From assembly GCA_011319805.1 (NCBI GenBank), contig SJRY01000111.1:496001-560000 (forward strand): 64,000 bases of DNA, given 5' to 3'. This DNA comes from Macrocybe gigantea. Taxonomy: Eukaryota; Basidiomycota; Agaricomycetes; Agaricales; Callistosporiaceae. The notes under the pieces were generated by a model that had not been told where the DNA came from, ran no database searches, and saw only the letters and a list, made by a program, of their open reading frames with translations. The position numbers and the translations under genes were made by a program. The stretch's first letter is position 1, and each line of letters opens with the position of its first letter. Positions 1 through 11,019 of this stretch are shown here, in pieces.

Positions 1-416
1 AATCTACAACGCTTGTCCGAGGGCGCAAATAGCTGGCTGATGCTTCCGTGTACATCGCCGCATGGTGTTGGAGCCAGAATCTGCGGTTGAATCATGGTAA
101 ACCGCAAGGAGTCTGCAACGTCAGATTTCAGTTGCTCTGGGAATCGGATAGGGACATGGTGAGCGCCCGGTGCCAAGACTTATCCTGTATTTGGATACTG
201 CCTATATCGTATCTGAGACAATAACTTGGGCTCGCCGCATCCAGGAGACTTGGCCTACCTTTTTCAGACGACGACGGACGGAGTGCGGAGCCATTTCTAG
301 TCGTCGAAGAGCCGCGGAGTTTGAAATGTATTCTCACAGTCGCTACTTCACTTTTTCGCGTGTCTGTTGGATCCGACATTGGAGAAGGTAGGCTTGATGG
401 CTAGCCTATTTTCATT
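1..416. other. left-edge intergenic / upstream of uL1m gene
   Basis: I see no recognisable gene here. Short open frames exist on both strands but show no family motif and no convincing splice pattern. The right end should hold the promoter and 5' UTR of the plus-strand uL1m gene. The stretch could also include the tail of a gene cut by the window edge. Confidence 0.4.
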
Positions 417-1526
417 ATGTCGCAGAGCGGGCACAATTTTGTCGTAAGTATCTTATTTCATATGCCATATATTGCGTTCTCATACAACGCATTTAGCAAA
501 CTGCGTACTCGCAACGCGGCTTTACTACGAGCCAAGCCCTGCTTGTCAACCGACAAAAGCAGCGGACGACCATCCGTGTCCCTTCAAAGAAGGCCATGGC
601 TGCGAAAGCCAGGAGAAAAGCTACATTGGCAATGAAGTTAGACGAGCGAGCAGAGAAACTCACTTTGCTGGAAGCTATATCTGTTCTTCGCGTGCGTCAG
701 CTCCACACTCCCATTCCCCATTCTGCCCCTAACGGCGGCATAGGCTACTGAGGTTGCATGTCCGAATGCGCTTTATAATCTGTACATCAAGACTGAGATG
801 GGAAATGGTGTTGCTGTCCCAAAGGGCCGTGTTAACCTGCCACGAGAGGCGAAAGCCATGGCCGAGGACAAGATTCTTGTCTTTGCGGAAGGGAGGCAGG
901 CCGAAGAAGCAAGGAAAGCCGGAGCACATATTGTCGGAGGTCCGGAGCTGATTGAAGGGGTTCGTAGTCATTTTTCTCCTATTTCGAGTGCGTGACTCTT
1001 GTCTAGGTCATCAGCAAGAAATACCAGGCAACGACAATTCTTTGCACGTCGGCCCTCATCAGAGTGATTACACCGAAACTCGGTCGAGTCCTTGGTCCTT
1101 TGGGGTTAATGCCTTCCGAGCGTCGTGGAACTGTCACCGATGACATCGCTGGATACATACAACGAATGCAAGGGACGAGTGAGTGGAAGGCAGACAAGGC
1201 AGGTAATATCCATGTGCCAATAGCGAGGGTGAGTATTCTGCCTAATTATTCATGCGTGCAGTCGCAATTCAAGCTTCTACCTAGATGGACTTCTCCGTAG
1301 ACGATGTCGTCAAAAACATCCGTCACTTTCTGGCGTCTGTGAAGAAAGTGACCGGCAACACAAGAGAGGCCGAGAATACGAAGAATAAGGCAGTGGGAGC
1401 CAAGCCGGGTCCGTTTTTCTGGCACTGCCAAATTTACGCTTACTGATAATCAACCTAGTAACACAAATCAAGAAGGTGTTGCTGAGCTCGAGACATGGTC
1501 CTGGCATTCGAATATCAGATTTCTAG
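417..1526 (+). CDS. MRPL1: mitochondrial ribosomal protein L1 (uL1m)
   Basis: Large-subunit mitoribosomal protein that forms the L1 stalk. Six exons (417-443, 497-691, 744-959, 1007-1228, 1285-1408, 1459-1526) join in frame to 283 residues. The first ~60 residues are rich in Ser, Thr, Gln and Arg and lack acids, as in a mitochondrial presequence. The body carries the L1 hallmarks GLMPSERRGTVTDD and the C-terminal HGPGIRISDF. The ATG at 417 is chosen because the 27-base first exon ends in a perfect GTAAGT donor. It converges on RSM22 with 34 bases between stop codons. All splice sites are GT-AG and no frame break is needed. The family assignment is firm; the mitochondrial location is inferred from the N-terminus and from family. 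Confidence 0.92.
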
Positions 1527-1560
1527 TTTACCTGTACGTCAGTAACTCATAATTATAGTT

Positions 1561-3782
1561 TTACACATCCAGATGCCTGCGCTCTCGCCTGGCCTGCCTT
1601 CGGCTCTTCTTTATGTTTGTTGCTATCTGTTCAACCAAAGACTTGGATTTCTTCTGCTCTTTGCTAGGTGAACTTTGGCTGCGCTCGAAGCGCTCTTGAG
1701 GCTTGTTTTTGGGAGGATGAGGAAATATGTCGCCCCAGTTAGATTTACGCGCATCGTAGTAAGCCTGTTTGCCTTGCGATCTGGGGATTGTTATACGCAT
1801 AATTTTGCCTATCACTGCGATAAGTGGCGTGGTCTCGACTGCGAATCGCGCGACTTGCCTTCTGCAGTACAGCTGTCAAGGATTATGTGCCCGCTTCTTT
1901 TCAGAGGCGGAAAAACGAGGCGTGGCCATCGATGTGCCTCAAGCCTCAAGGCTTCCTGAAGTTCCGCCTGAGAGAGTGATACCTCCTGGGTAATCTGGTC
2001 AGGGTTGTGTCCCCGTTCAGCTGCCATGGAGTTGTCGTCCCCGTCAACAATATTCAAGCGTTCATATTCACTGTGGAGCATCAGCTCTCTGACCGGTTTT
2101 TGAGCGAATTTTTCTTTGTCCAAAGCTCGCTTCCCGACTTCACCTATCCTCCCCAAGTTGGTCAAAGTAGAGGAGGGTCTAGAACCTCGGCGTATCACGA
2201 CATATGAATAACCAATATCCTCGTGTCCGACGCCAGAATGTTTAGTGCGACGGACAAAGGAAGGCCTTTGAAGTCGTTGTTCAAAGCCACAGACCGCCTG
2301 TTTCGGCCCGGCATTATACAATGGACATGCACCATCGTGAGGGCACTGGGTAACCGATATTGTTTAGCAGTAGCTCGAGTAATGAAAGAAGGCAACGTTA
2401 CTGGAGCCAACACATGCGAGCCGCGAATAGGCCAGCCTTCTGTTTCAGGATCAGATACCTCTTTGCGGCCCATATGCAGCAGGTATTCTCTAGCCTCGGC
2501 AATCGCCCCAAAACCCGCAGTAGTATTATGATCAATTAGCACCTACCGATATCCAATGAACACCGATGGAAATGAAAGGACGACAGGGGACGCACAAGTG
2601 TATGAGCACCGCTTTCCCACATCTCCTTTACCAGTGATTTTCGCGCTTCTGTGTTTGACAAAGACGTGAGTAGAAAAGCAGAGATAGCCAGTGTGCCGTC
2701 GCCGGCTTCTCTTGGCAATTTGTCATTGTCTTTGAAGGACTTTTGCCATACAAGATTCAGTTCACCAAGATCAATGTCTGTACCCATAAATTACGTGTTC
2801 TCTTGTGAAGATATTAAGACTTACTATGTAATAACCGTTTCCCGATAGAAACCAAGCCATCGCGCCGGTCAATGGCAATGTATGAATTGACCGTCGAATT
2901 ATGAGCTTTCGTATGGTCGGTAGTTTCATCGATTGTCGATGCATCTAATTTCTGGAAAGAATAGAGAGAGGCCCTGAAACAAATAGAATCATCAGAATTA
3001 CAGCATGAAATCGCGCCTGGGCTCTCACCATAAACCGCTTCCAGTCCCTGAGCCCCATTCAACGACAGAGGTGACTTTGAACGAAGGATCCAATCTCCGT
3101 TTCATATGATCGAAAACAGCGGAAATCGCAGCGTAATGTGCAGGAAGTGCAACAGTGGCAAAAGCAGTCCCATCCCGCTCTGCGTGACGAACAGCCTGCT
3201 GCCTGGAACGGTACTTGACGTTGTATAAGGCTGACCAGCCCTCCTCTGAATCTCCTTCATTGCCGTCGTCTTGTCCAAAGAAGAGCCGTTTTGCGTCATT
3301 GCGCAATTGTGGCTTATCCGATTCTGAAGCAGCAACGCAATGTCACGAGATGGAATCGTTATAGGTCATTAAGGAAAAAAAAACATGCCTGAGATAAGCA
3401 AATTTATGGAAGATTGCAATTCCAAAGGAAGAACAACGGCGCCTATGCGCTGACTGCCAAAGTGAGCCGCAGGGGATTTCCGCTGGTTCTCAGGTTCAGG
3501 TTCATCTTCCTCCAATGACAGGGATTCGACAGACAAGCCAGATTCGTTGACGGTAAAAGCCTCTAGCTCCTTGTAATGGTTTGGAAAACGGGTAGAGGAC
3601 TTTACTTCCTTCACAGACGCATCGACATCCTTCAAAAGAGTCCTAAGAGAAGAGTCGAGATTGATTGGTGGATTTGGGGTAGAGTACCACCTTGATATAC
3701 AGCTTCTAGCAATATATGCGAAACGAAGGGAGCAGTGAGATATGTTAGGCCGTAAGCTGGTTGCGCATGGCGAGTATAGCAT
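1561..3782 (-). CDS. RSM22: mitochondrial ribosome assembly methyltransferase-like protein Rsm22/METTL17
   Basis: Matrix protein needed for small mitoribosomal subunit assembly; the family has a SAM-methyltransferase fold and a [4Fe-4S] site. Seven exons read on the minus strand (3782-3389, 3323-3029, 2973-2825, 2777-2596, 2542-2402, 2345-1859, 1808-1561) give 631 residues. Visible are LRNDAKRLF near residue 150, the SAM-loop-like VVEWGSGTGSGLW near 220, and a cysteine motif CPHDGACP at 388-395 followed by Cys406. The C-terminal part carries IMRITIPRSQGKQ and a basic tail. Two introns begin with GC (first base at 3388, GCATGT; first base at 1858, GCAAGT); no GT donor keeps the frame there. 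The N-terminus (Arg/Ser-rich) suits mitochondrial import. Homology is clear from several blocks. Confidence 0.9.
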
Positions 3783-3852
3783 GACGAGAGACCTGTACCA
3801 GCTTATATAATAACCGTAATAAAGTCAAGCTCAAGCCAGTTTAACTGCGACA

Positions 3853-5806
3853 ATGGACTCTAAACGACACCCAAACAACGGTGGCAGCACCGATAATGTC
3901 CAAAGACCAGCAAAGCGACCAAAGACAGAGGACAAAAATCAGCATGTGGACCAGGTAAAACCAGCAGCCCCTGATGCCGATACCGATGACGAACTTCACG
4001 AAGAAACACCTGGTCCAAACGAAGAACTACGTGCATCCGACCTTTACCTTGATACGGTGAAACGCTCCCGCTGTCTCTTGTAACTTTGCTTATTGTTCAT
4101 CATAGATAAATCGCGCCGTTTTGGACTTCGATTTCGAGAAAGTCTGCTCAGTCTCTCTCACAAACATCAACATATACGGTTGCTTGGTTTGCGGAAAGTA
4201 TTTTCAAGGCCGAGGGCGCAAGTCATATGCTTACGCCCACTCGATTCACGAGGACCATCACGTTTTCATCAATTTAGAGACAACCAAAGTACGTGCTTGT
4301 CCATGCCTTTGTTTCATCCTGGAGAAATTGACAGTCGTACCACAGGTTTACGTCCTTCCAGATGGGTATCTGGTGTCCGATCCATCCCTAGAAGACATCG
4401 CATACGTGCTCGCTCCGAAGTTTTCACCGAGTCTTGTTGCCACATTGTCATCGCCATCGCACTTATCAAAGCTGTCGTACGACCTGTCGTCGAGAGCATA
4501 CCTTCCTGGATATGTTGGCTTGAATAATATTAAAAGGAACGATCACATGAATGTGATCATCCAATCTCTTCTCCACATACCCCCGTTGAGAGACTTCTTC
4601 CTGTTGTCTGACTTCCGGGGGAAGGAATCGGAACTCTTGAAGCGCTTCGCTGGATTGGCCAAGAAATTGTGGAATCCACGCTTATTCAAGTCCCAAGTTA
4701 GCCCCCATGAATTTCTACAGGAAGTCAATAGAGCAAGTGCAGGGAAGTTTCGACTAGAGGAGCAGGGCGATCCAGTGGAGTTTCTAGGTTGGTTACTCAA
4801 TCGACTTCACAAGGACCTGGGTGGAACGAAAAAGAAGAACTCAAGTGAGTAAATTCACGCCGCTGATACTTCCGTATAACTATGCCCTATTGAAGGTATC
4901 ATTTTCTCGACTTTCCAGGGCGAATTACGCATAGAGACACAGCAAGTTCTCGTCCGACCTGACTCGGGGGAGAATGAGAAACCACGATTCGACATCGATC
5001 GAGGTAAAGTGAAAAGCCGATTATCCAAGCACCATGATACCAAGTTATTAAGTTATTTTCAGAGATCAAAACCACGGTTTCACCATTCTTGTTTTTGGCC
5101 GTTGACCTGCCGCCCCCGCCTCTTTTTCAAGACGCCGTTGAGAAAAACATCATCCCTCAAGTCAGCATCCATTCTATATTATCCAAGTTCAACGGGACGA
5201 CTACCCAGGTACCCGCACTCCCTGTTGTCACGGACCTCGGTAATTAAGAAGGTTATAGGAATATCTAGGCCAACTTCGCCGTTACAAGTGTCAGCGCTTA
5301 CCGCGCTATATCATCCTGCATTTCAGGAGGTTTACGAAGAATATGTTTATTGAAGAGAAAAATCCTACCATAGTGAATTTCCCACTCCGTGGACTAGACT
5401 TTGGGGAATGTAAGACGCTGCTCCCCTTTGAAACTCGTTTTATTCAGATTGCCTTCACAGATGTTGACGCCTCGCCAAACAACGAATCGACGGTTTACGA
5501 TCTGATCGCAAATGTGACACACGAGTCCGTTGCCGGAACCACTAGGGATAAGGAAAACACGGTGTGGAAAGTGCATCTGAGGGCTGGCGGAAACGGCGGA
5601 GAGAACGAAAAATGGTTCTTGATACAAGATCTGATTATGGAGGAAACGCGAAAGGAGATGATATTCTTGGGCGAGGCGGTCTTGCAGGTGCGCTTTTTAC
5701 CGCCTATTGCGTTCGTTCTGAAACCCGCTGTCAGATTTGGGAAAGACGGGAACCTGCAGTTGTAGGGGAGAATCAGAAGCCGATGGAAGTTGATACATCA
5801 ACGTAA
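3853..5806 (+). CDS. SAD1: tri-snRNP assembly factor Sad1/USP39 (inactive ubiquitin-protease fold)
   Basis: Nuclear splicing factor of the U4/U6.U5 tri-snRNP. Seven exons (3853-4056, 4106-4288, 4346-4844, 4896-5003, 5063-5208, 5259-5687, 5735-5806) give 546 residues. An acidic/basic N-terminus with PAKRPK (likely nuclear signal) precedes a ZnF-UBP domain (CLVCGKYFQGRG and following His residues). A USP fold then starts at GLNNIKRNDHMNVIIQSL. Active USPs have a catalytic Cys in that block (NTCYMN); here the Cys position is Asp, as in known USP39/Sad1, so no protease activity is expected. The end of the fold shows FTKNMFIEEKNPTIVNF and EAVLQIWERR. All joins are canonical; the intron at 5209-5258 was chosen because it restores EYLGQLRRYK. 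Confidence 0.94.
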
Positions 5807-6524
5807 CATTCATTGTAATTAACGCCTTACTCCAAGTGTCGTTGGTCAAAGTGGGAGCGCTCCTGTAGCGCTTTGGTTCCTCAGACTATGTGCCTGCTAC
5901 AATACAATAGCGGGTAGTTATGAATTTTGAGCGCTGTCAGCTGACCTGGCAGCATCATTGCTGACCATTGCTCTGCTTTGGCAAACCTGACATGGTCTTT
6001 CCTTCGCCATGCACCATTTCCGGTTTAAACCTTTTGCATCAATCAGCTATACACATCAAGTAATCGAAAAAAGAAACAGCGGAACGGAGACTTACTCTTC
6101 TTGAGACTGGACTTGGTTGATGATCAACGGCTTAAATATGTATATCCCAGATACGACGCCTGACTCTCTTACATGAGGCATGAAATAAAGCATGGTTTTA
6201 AGGAGTTACCTGTCAAAACAGCGACAATATACGGGGTAGCCCGTCGATACATCAGGATTCCGTGGCCGTTTATATGCTGTCAGCGGACAAGACTTTGTAT
6301 AAATTATGTAAGCACGATGACGTTTTAAAAGACAATGTCAATTCCAGAATGGGAGAACATAATGAATTCACGACATAGCATCGACAGCTCTAGTTCTACA
6401 CGAAGAAATGATGTGCATAGGTGATCATAATCTGACGCTGCAGATTGGGAGGATGTAGGAACAGAGAACAAACGCTTGTTATCGTCATCTTCATCGCCTG
6501 TGGTCTGGCTAATGATTGACGTGT
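5807..6524. other. intergenic region between SAD1 and the dsRBD cluster
   Basis: About 720 bases between two convergent genes. I find no family-like reading frame. A GTAAGT-like donor lies on the minus strand near 6092 (in the stretch read as CAAGAAGAGTAAGTCTC), but I cannot connect it to an exon chain. Confidence 0.4.
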
Positions 6525-6971
6525 TCAATTTATCCCAAGGGCCTTCAACGCGGGCCGGTTAATCACTCCACCATGTTCCGAATGCGCAGGTAAGAGAAGA
6601 AACTCGGGCGTACCTGCAGAGCCTGTTGAGCTGCGGTCTGCTTGGCCACCGATTTGGAAGAAGCCACTCCAGTGCCCTTTATTTCTCCCGCAACTAGTAA
6701 CCATGATCCAATCGGACACTGGTATCGATGGAAGGACGGCAAGCACCTACTCTTGCAATGGATAGTCCAGACAGCAGACGAAGACGGTCCCGTGGAAGTT
6801 TCAACCCAGGTCAGAAGGTGCGTTTCATGACGGGCTTGGAAATCTAGAGGTCGTTAGCCAGGTTTTAGAGCTGAGCTATGTCGCCCACAGTTATGAAGCG
6901 TTGTAGCAGGATCTATGGCATGGATGAGTGCGGATTACTTTGGCTGAAGTTAGGACGAACTCACTGGACAT
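6525..6971 (-). CDS. single-domain double-stranded-RNA-binding mini-protein (copy B, intact)
   Basis: Five exons on the minus strand (6971-6965, 6912-6889, 6843-6751, 6693-6614, 6542-6525) total 222 bases, coding exactly 73 residues plus stop. The protein is essentially one dsRBD: MSNPATTLHNYFQ forms the first helix; the middle has LTWVETSTGP, then VWTIHCKIAGEIKGTGVA on the strand face; SKSVAKQTAAQQAL is the second helix with the basic residues expected to touch the RNA phosphate groove; it ends ALGIN. Coding exons of 7, 24 and 18 bases are strikingly small. All four introns are GT-AG. Copy A lies about 0.9 kb upstream and shares the exon layout, so the two are tandem paralogues. The partner RNA is unknown. 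The domain call is from motif pattern; the function beyond dsRNA binding is not known to me. Confidence 0.75.
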
Positions 6972-7326
6972 GAGAACGTTGAGGAGGGGTGTGCTAAAGC
7001 GAAAGAAGTCTTGAGCGACTGGCTTGTTAGACTGCCTGGCAGGAAGACCATTAAATACCCAAGCACCGAGCTCGGCGAGTGGAATATATCCGACGCATCT
7101 CAGCTGAATGTGGTCCGGCGAAAAAATGTGAATATTGGGGACAATTGTCTGTCATGGGTGTAAGCCCGAACAACGGTGTTGATGGGTCAAATCCGCCCTT
7201 GACTCTGGTCTAGTGATAACGGAGTCACTTTAACATCAAATGCCGGAAGGATATTTGACTGACCATTATGTCTTGACATGTAGGTAATTAGGCATCGGGA
7301 TCAGTCTGATTGCGAATAGTGATTTT

Positions 7327-7510
7327 TCAAGCCGCACGGAGGCAACGGTCAATTGGACTGATGGCACTGGCATGAGTGCCAGTCACAACCGCCTCCAACG
7401 GAGTCCGCAAGTGAGCCTGAAATGTCCAAAATGCGAGATACTGAAAGCTGTAAACGCCCGTCTTAGATGACGTGACGCTTGATATCGATGTGAACGTGGG
7501 CTTACTGGCG
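7327..7510 (-). pseudogene. possible third, degenerate dsRBD copy
   Basis: Minus-strand open frame ending at 7327 whose tail recalls the neighbouring dsRBD genes: VTSSKTGVYS lines up with the VETSTGPSS block, AFWTFQA with AVWTIHC, and a late GTHASA with GTGVAS, ending in an AA pair. The match is short and gapped and there is no clear first helix. It could be a decayed paralogue, a diverged live gene or chance. I list it because it sits between two clear members on the same strand. Confidence 0.25.
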
Positions 7511-7901
7511 GCAGCCTTTCTTGTGACCAGGAACAGACTTGTACGGAGTTGATTTAAATCGCGGCTCAATATAAAAATTGAGATGATCGAAGCGCCGGAG
7601 GAGACTAAGCTCTTCTCCCGCATCATCAGAGAACAAGCCACGAATCTAATATGGTTCTCATCCCTCTCGGCCCCCGCTACCCGCGCGTTGCAGTGTGTCA
7701 TGATTTCCATGCCTAACCTGATAAAGGAGGTCCGTTAGTAACAGGAGGCAAATGTAACAGATGGTAAATGTTCGGGACGCTCATCAGCTGGACGGCGTTG
7801 GAAACGATCCTTGGGTTGGCTTTTCTGAATTCTAGGTGGGGAAAGGATAGCAGATGAATTCAGACAGAAATGCTGTACAACATCGAGATAGCTCTAAGAG
7901 T

Positions 7902-8289
7902 TTAAGATGAATCCTCATTTCGGAGAAACTCTAGAGCTTGGTTCGCCGCTTGATCTCTTGCGATGTACTTACGCAGACCTGTACCAGTTCCGCGCGTTGT
8001 GCCGTTGACTATGATGGACGTCGGCGTCAGAGTATATAATCCAAGCAGTCTAACCGCACTTTTACAGATGCACGTCCAGATAGGCGCGTTCTTAGGTCCT
8101 GAGGTTGATTCTTGCCAGCTGAGTGAAGAGAGCTGGCCTTTCCCTTGAAGATCTATTGCCCTGGTCAACACGGAACGTTTCGTTCGGAGGTGTAATTGCG
8201 CCTACAAACGTTCAGAGCAGAAGTTCCCTCTGAAATTGCTCATAGGTCAGCTATGTTGTACGGAGAAGAGAGTACGTACGGTTCGACAT
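7902..8289 (-). CDS. single-domain dsRNA-binding mini-protein (copy A, one-base phase problem)
   Basis: Minus-strand paralogue of copy B. Proposed exons: 8289-8280, 8229 to about 8209, 8152-8066, 8008-7902. The joined protein starts MSNQGTSALN, then LQGKGQLSSLSW, SGPKNAPIWTCIF, NGTTRGTGTGLRKYIA and AANQALEFL, ending near 70 residues. Exons 3 and 4 join in frame through a GT-AG intron at the same place in the domain as in copy B. Exon 2 to exon 3 is one base out of phase. That fits either a missing base, as at other sites in this window, or a real defect. Copy B lines up with it residue for residue across this join, so the reading on both sides looks right. Function: presumed dsRNA binding only. 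Confidence 0.55.
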
Positions 8290-9321
8290 TTTTTAGCTAG
8301 ACCTGAAGTGATGAATAGCCAGCCCAAGAGAACGCATTTTATATTTTCAAATCGCGTTGCACTTGCGACCAAGCATTTTCCGACCAGATGTAATTCATTT
8401 TCATGCGTGAAATGGTCCTTGAAGAGCGCTCGTTTGGGATGGCGGAGCTATCAGCTTCGCGAATCGCTTCAGAAGGTTGAAGCGGCTACCGATCACTGGA
8501 CAAAGGACGGGAATCAAGAACACGGCTGTGAGCAGCATGCGCCTTGGCACATGGTATTGCTTGCCTGCGGAATATACGCAAGTGGTTGGATGCCTCATAC
8601 CGCATATGAACCTGCTCAGTCTTGCAGGAAATCCACTGCTGCGGTGCGAGAGAACGAAGAGCGCGGGGTGCCCAAGGCATGAGGATAAGGACCGTTCATG
8701 TCCGCGTATATACGGATGTCACATCTGCATCTGCATTAGTGGTTGACGGAGTATTATGTAATAACATATATTTCAGTAAATAATTTTTTCGAGCGTGAAC
8801 GACAACAACCCCTTCCTTGCATCCCGTGGCGCAAGTTTTCGGTACACAGATGATTATATCCAGTTTTGCCTCAAGCTCGTGTGCTGTCAGGCTTGACCGA
8901 AGTTGATAGACGCTGACAGATTGACAACAGGGACGATAGTCCAGCGACCGTGTCGGAGTATGAAAATGGGGTCGGAGTGTGAGACTGGGTGGCAAGTTGC
9001 GGGTCGGTCAGCAACTGAGAGATCATTCCATCAGCCGTCGACACCCTGTCCACATACAAACTCTTCCCACTCCCAACTCCTCCTGCCGTCGCCTTGAACG
9101 ACACTCGAGCGCTCACTGTCGCTGTTGTCGGCCCAATTCTTTCCTTCTTTCTTGGTACTTTTACTTCTATAACGCTCGACTTTTTCTTTCTCGCTTGTTT
9201 TACCGCTTTACACTGGTTTGTCACGTTGTCCAGCCTGTTCAATTTTATTACTTACATTCTCACCCGTCCTACACGTCCCTCTTTCCTGCGCTGCTTCATA
9301 CAGCTCTTATATCCCTGAAAC
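8290..9321. promoter_or_regulatory. divergent upstream region of dsRBD copy A and G-beta
   Basis: About 1 kb without a recognised gene. The right part, about 9040-9310, is strongly pyrimidine-rich on the plus strand (long runs of C and T, such as TTCTTTCCTTCTTTCTT near 9140), which is common in core promoters and 5' UTRs of well expressed basidiomycete genes. It probably serves the G-beta gene starting at 9322. Confidence 0.45.
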
Positions 9322-10590
9322 ATGTCTCAAAGTCAAAGTGATATCCAGGAGAGGATTGCTGCCGCGCGGAGGGAGGCAGAAAGCTTGAAGGAGAAAATTC
9401 GCGCGAAGAAAGAATCATCAGCAGATACGAGCCGTGAGTCACACCCGTTCCAACCTGATTGGCCTACTCAGAATTCTGAATCGTTAATTCTAGTGCGCGC
9501 CATGGCTATGGAAGTTGACGCCCTGCCTCGTATCGTCATGCGCCCACGACGTGCGCTACGAGGCCATCTCGCGAAAATCTACGCTATGCACTGGTCGGAG
9601 GATCGGAGACATTAGTCTCTGCATCACAAGACGGCAAACTCATTGTGTGGGATGCTTACACTACCAACAAAGTCCATGCTATTCCTCTGCGTTCCAGCTG
9701 GGTCATGACTTGCGCCTACTCACCAACAGGCAACTATGTCGCTTGTGGTGGTCTCGACAACATTTGCTCTATTTACAGCTTGAACAACAAAGACGGTACT
9801 GGGGCCCGGGGCGCTCGCGAATTGAGCGCACACTCGGGTTACCTCAGTTGCTGCCGTTTCATCAATGACCGGCAAATCGTGACCAGCTCCGGAGATATGA
9901 CATGTATGCTGTGGGACATCGAAGCCGGAGTGCGGGTCGTAGAATTCAGTGATCATACAGGCGATGTGATGAGGTAAGACTTGATGGATTCTGAGATCCT
10001 ATTTGGTGGTTGAGTGTCTCCTGCTAGTTTGTCTCTTGGACCAAATCAAAATGTCTTTGTTTCTGGTGCTTGCGATGCGACCGCAAAGCTCTGGGATATA
10101 CGCAGCGGCCGTGCCACGCAAACATTCACGGGCCATGAATCTGATATCAATGCAGTGACGTGCGTTTGAATTGCTTCGGATGTGGCGCATTTATCGAGCT
10201 AACTCGTGTGCCCAGATTCTTCCCTAATGGTGACGCCTTCGCAACGGGCTCCGACGATGCATCATGCCGACTGTTCGACATTCGAGCGGATCGTGAATTG
10301 AATGCATTCACACATGACAATATCCTTTGCGGCATCACGTCGGTTGCATTCTCAATTTCGGGTCGCATTCTTTTTGGAGGATATGATGATTGGACTTGCA
10401 ACGTCTGGGATACATTGAAGGGAGAGCGCGTGGGTGTCCTAACGGGGCACGAGAACCGTGTTAGCTGTTTGGGTGTCAGCGTTGACGGCATGGCACTTTG
10501 CACTGGTAGCTGGGACAGCACCCTTAGGGTAGGTCTCCGGAGGACTAGGTCTGAATGCTTCGCTGATTGTCATTTCAGGTTTGGGCATGA
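9322..10590 (+). CDS. GPB1: heterotrimeric G-protein beta subunit (WD40), one-base frame break
   Basis: Signal-transduction WD40 propeller that pairs with G-gamma and G-alpha at the plasma membrane, in fungi usually for mating and nutrient signals. Exons: 9322-9433, 9494-9973, 10028-10159, 10216-10528, 10579-10590. The N-terminal coiled coil ([20 protein letters not shown]) is followed by seven WD repeats with blocks such as [19 protein letters not shown] and [16 protein letters not shown], ending DSTLRVWA. After codon CAT at 9610-9612 the frame runs into TAG, while the conserved sequence continues one base away. The family has His-Leu-Val here, so CATTAG is expected to be CATTTAG. The exons sum to 1049 bases, one short of 350 codons. 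This is most simply a missing T in the assembly. Homology is certain; integrity needs resequencing. Confidence 0.93.
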
Positions 10591-11019
10591 TTTGTCCAAA
10601 AGATCTTTCGTATACCGACTCGTACGAGTTAAAGCATTGCTTGTTTCCCACCTCCTTGCTCCCGATTCCGTCTTTTTATACTCACCTGCGAACCACCCGA
10701 ATTGATGATGGACGCCTCGAGTCGGTCGTTATTACTTCTCTAGTCCTACTAAATAGCCGTCGCGATTGTCCCTTGGCTGTACTCCCGGTATTGTCTGTCT
10801 TTCTGCTTTCTCTTTATTTCTTCCATTTCTCTGCTGGTTTTCGTATATAGTGGCAATTTTATTTTATAACATTGGAATGAATGTTCTTTGATACCAAAGA
10901 ATGATTCGGAGACCATGATCTCTGCCCTGATTCGGCTAAATTCGTGTGCATGCATCGTTTACATTGAAATGACAACTGCTTAGTTGTTGGATACGTCTCT
11001 TCTGCTCCTCAACTTCCAA
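10591..11019. other. intergenic region, G-beta to golgin-like gene
   Basis: About 430 bases between two plus-strand genes. It should hold the 3' UTR of G-beta and the promoter of the coiled-coil gene. I see no gene. Confidence 0.4.

Noticed and set aside
5209..5270. A 29-base intron in SAD1 starting GTAATT at 5240
   Set aside because: Too short. Using GTACCC at 5209 and the acceptor at 5258 gives a normal 50-base intron and restores the conserved EYLGQLRRYK.
8236..8682. Plus-strand open frame opposite and upstream of dsRBD copy A
   Set aside because: No motif, no splice support and it overlaps the promoter side of copy A. It looks like a chance frame.
9613..10590. G-beta as a pseudogene
   Set aside because: All other exons, splice sites and WD repeats are intact, and a single added T gives a full 349-residue protein. 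An assembly error is simpler.
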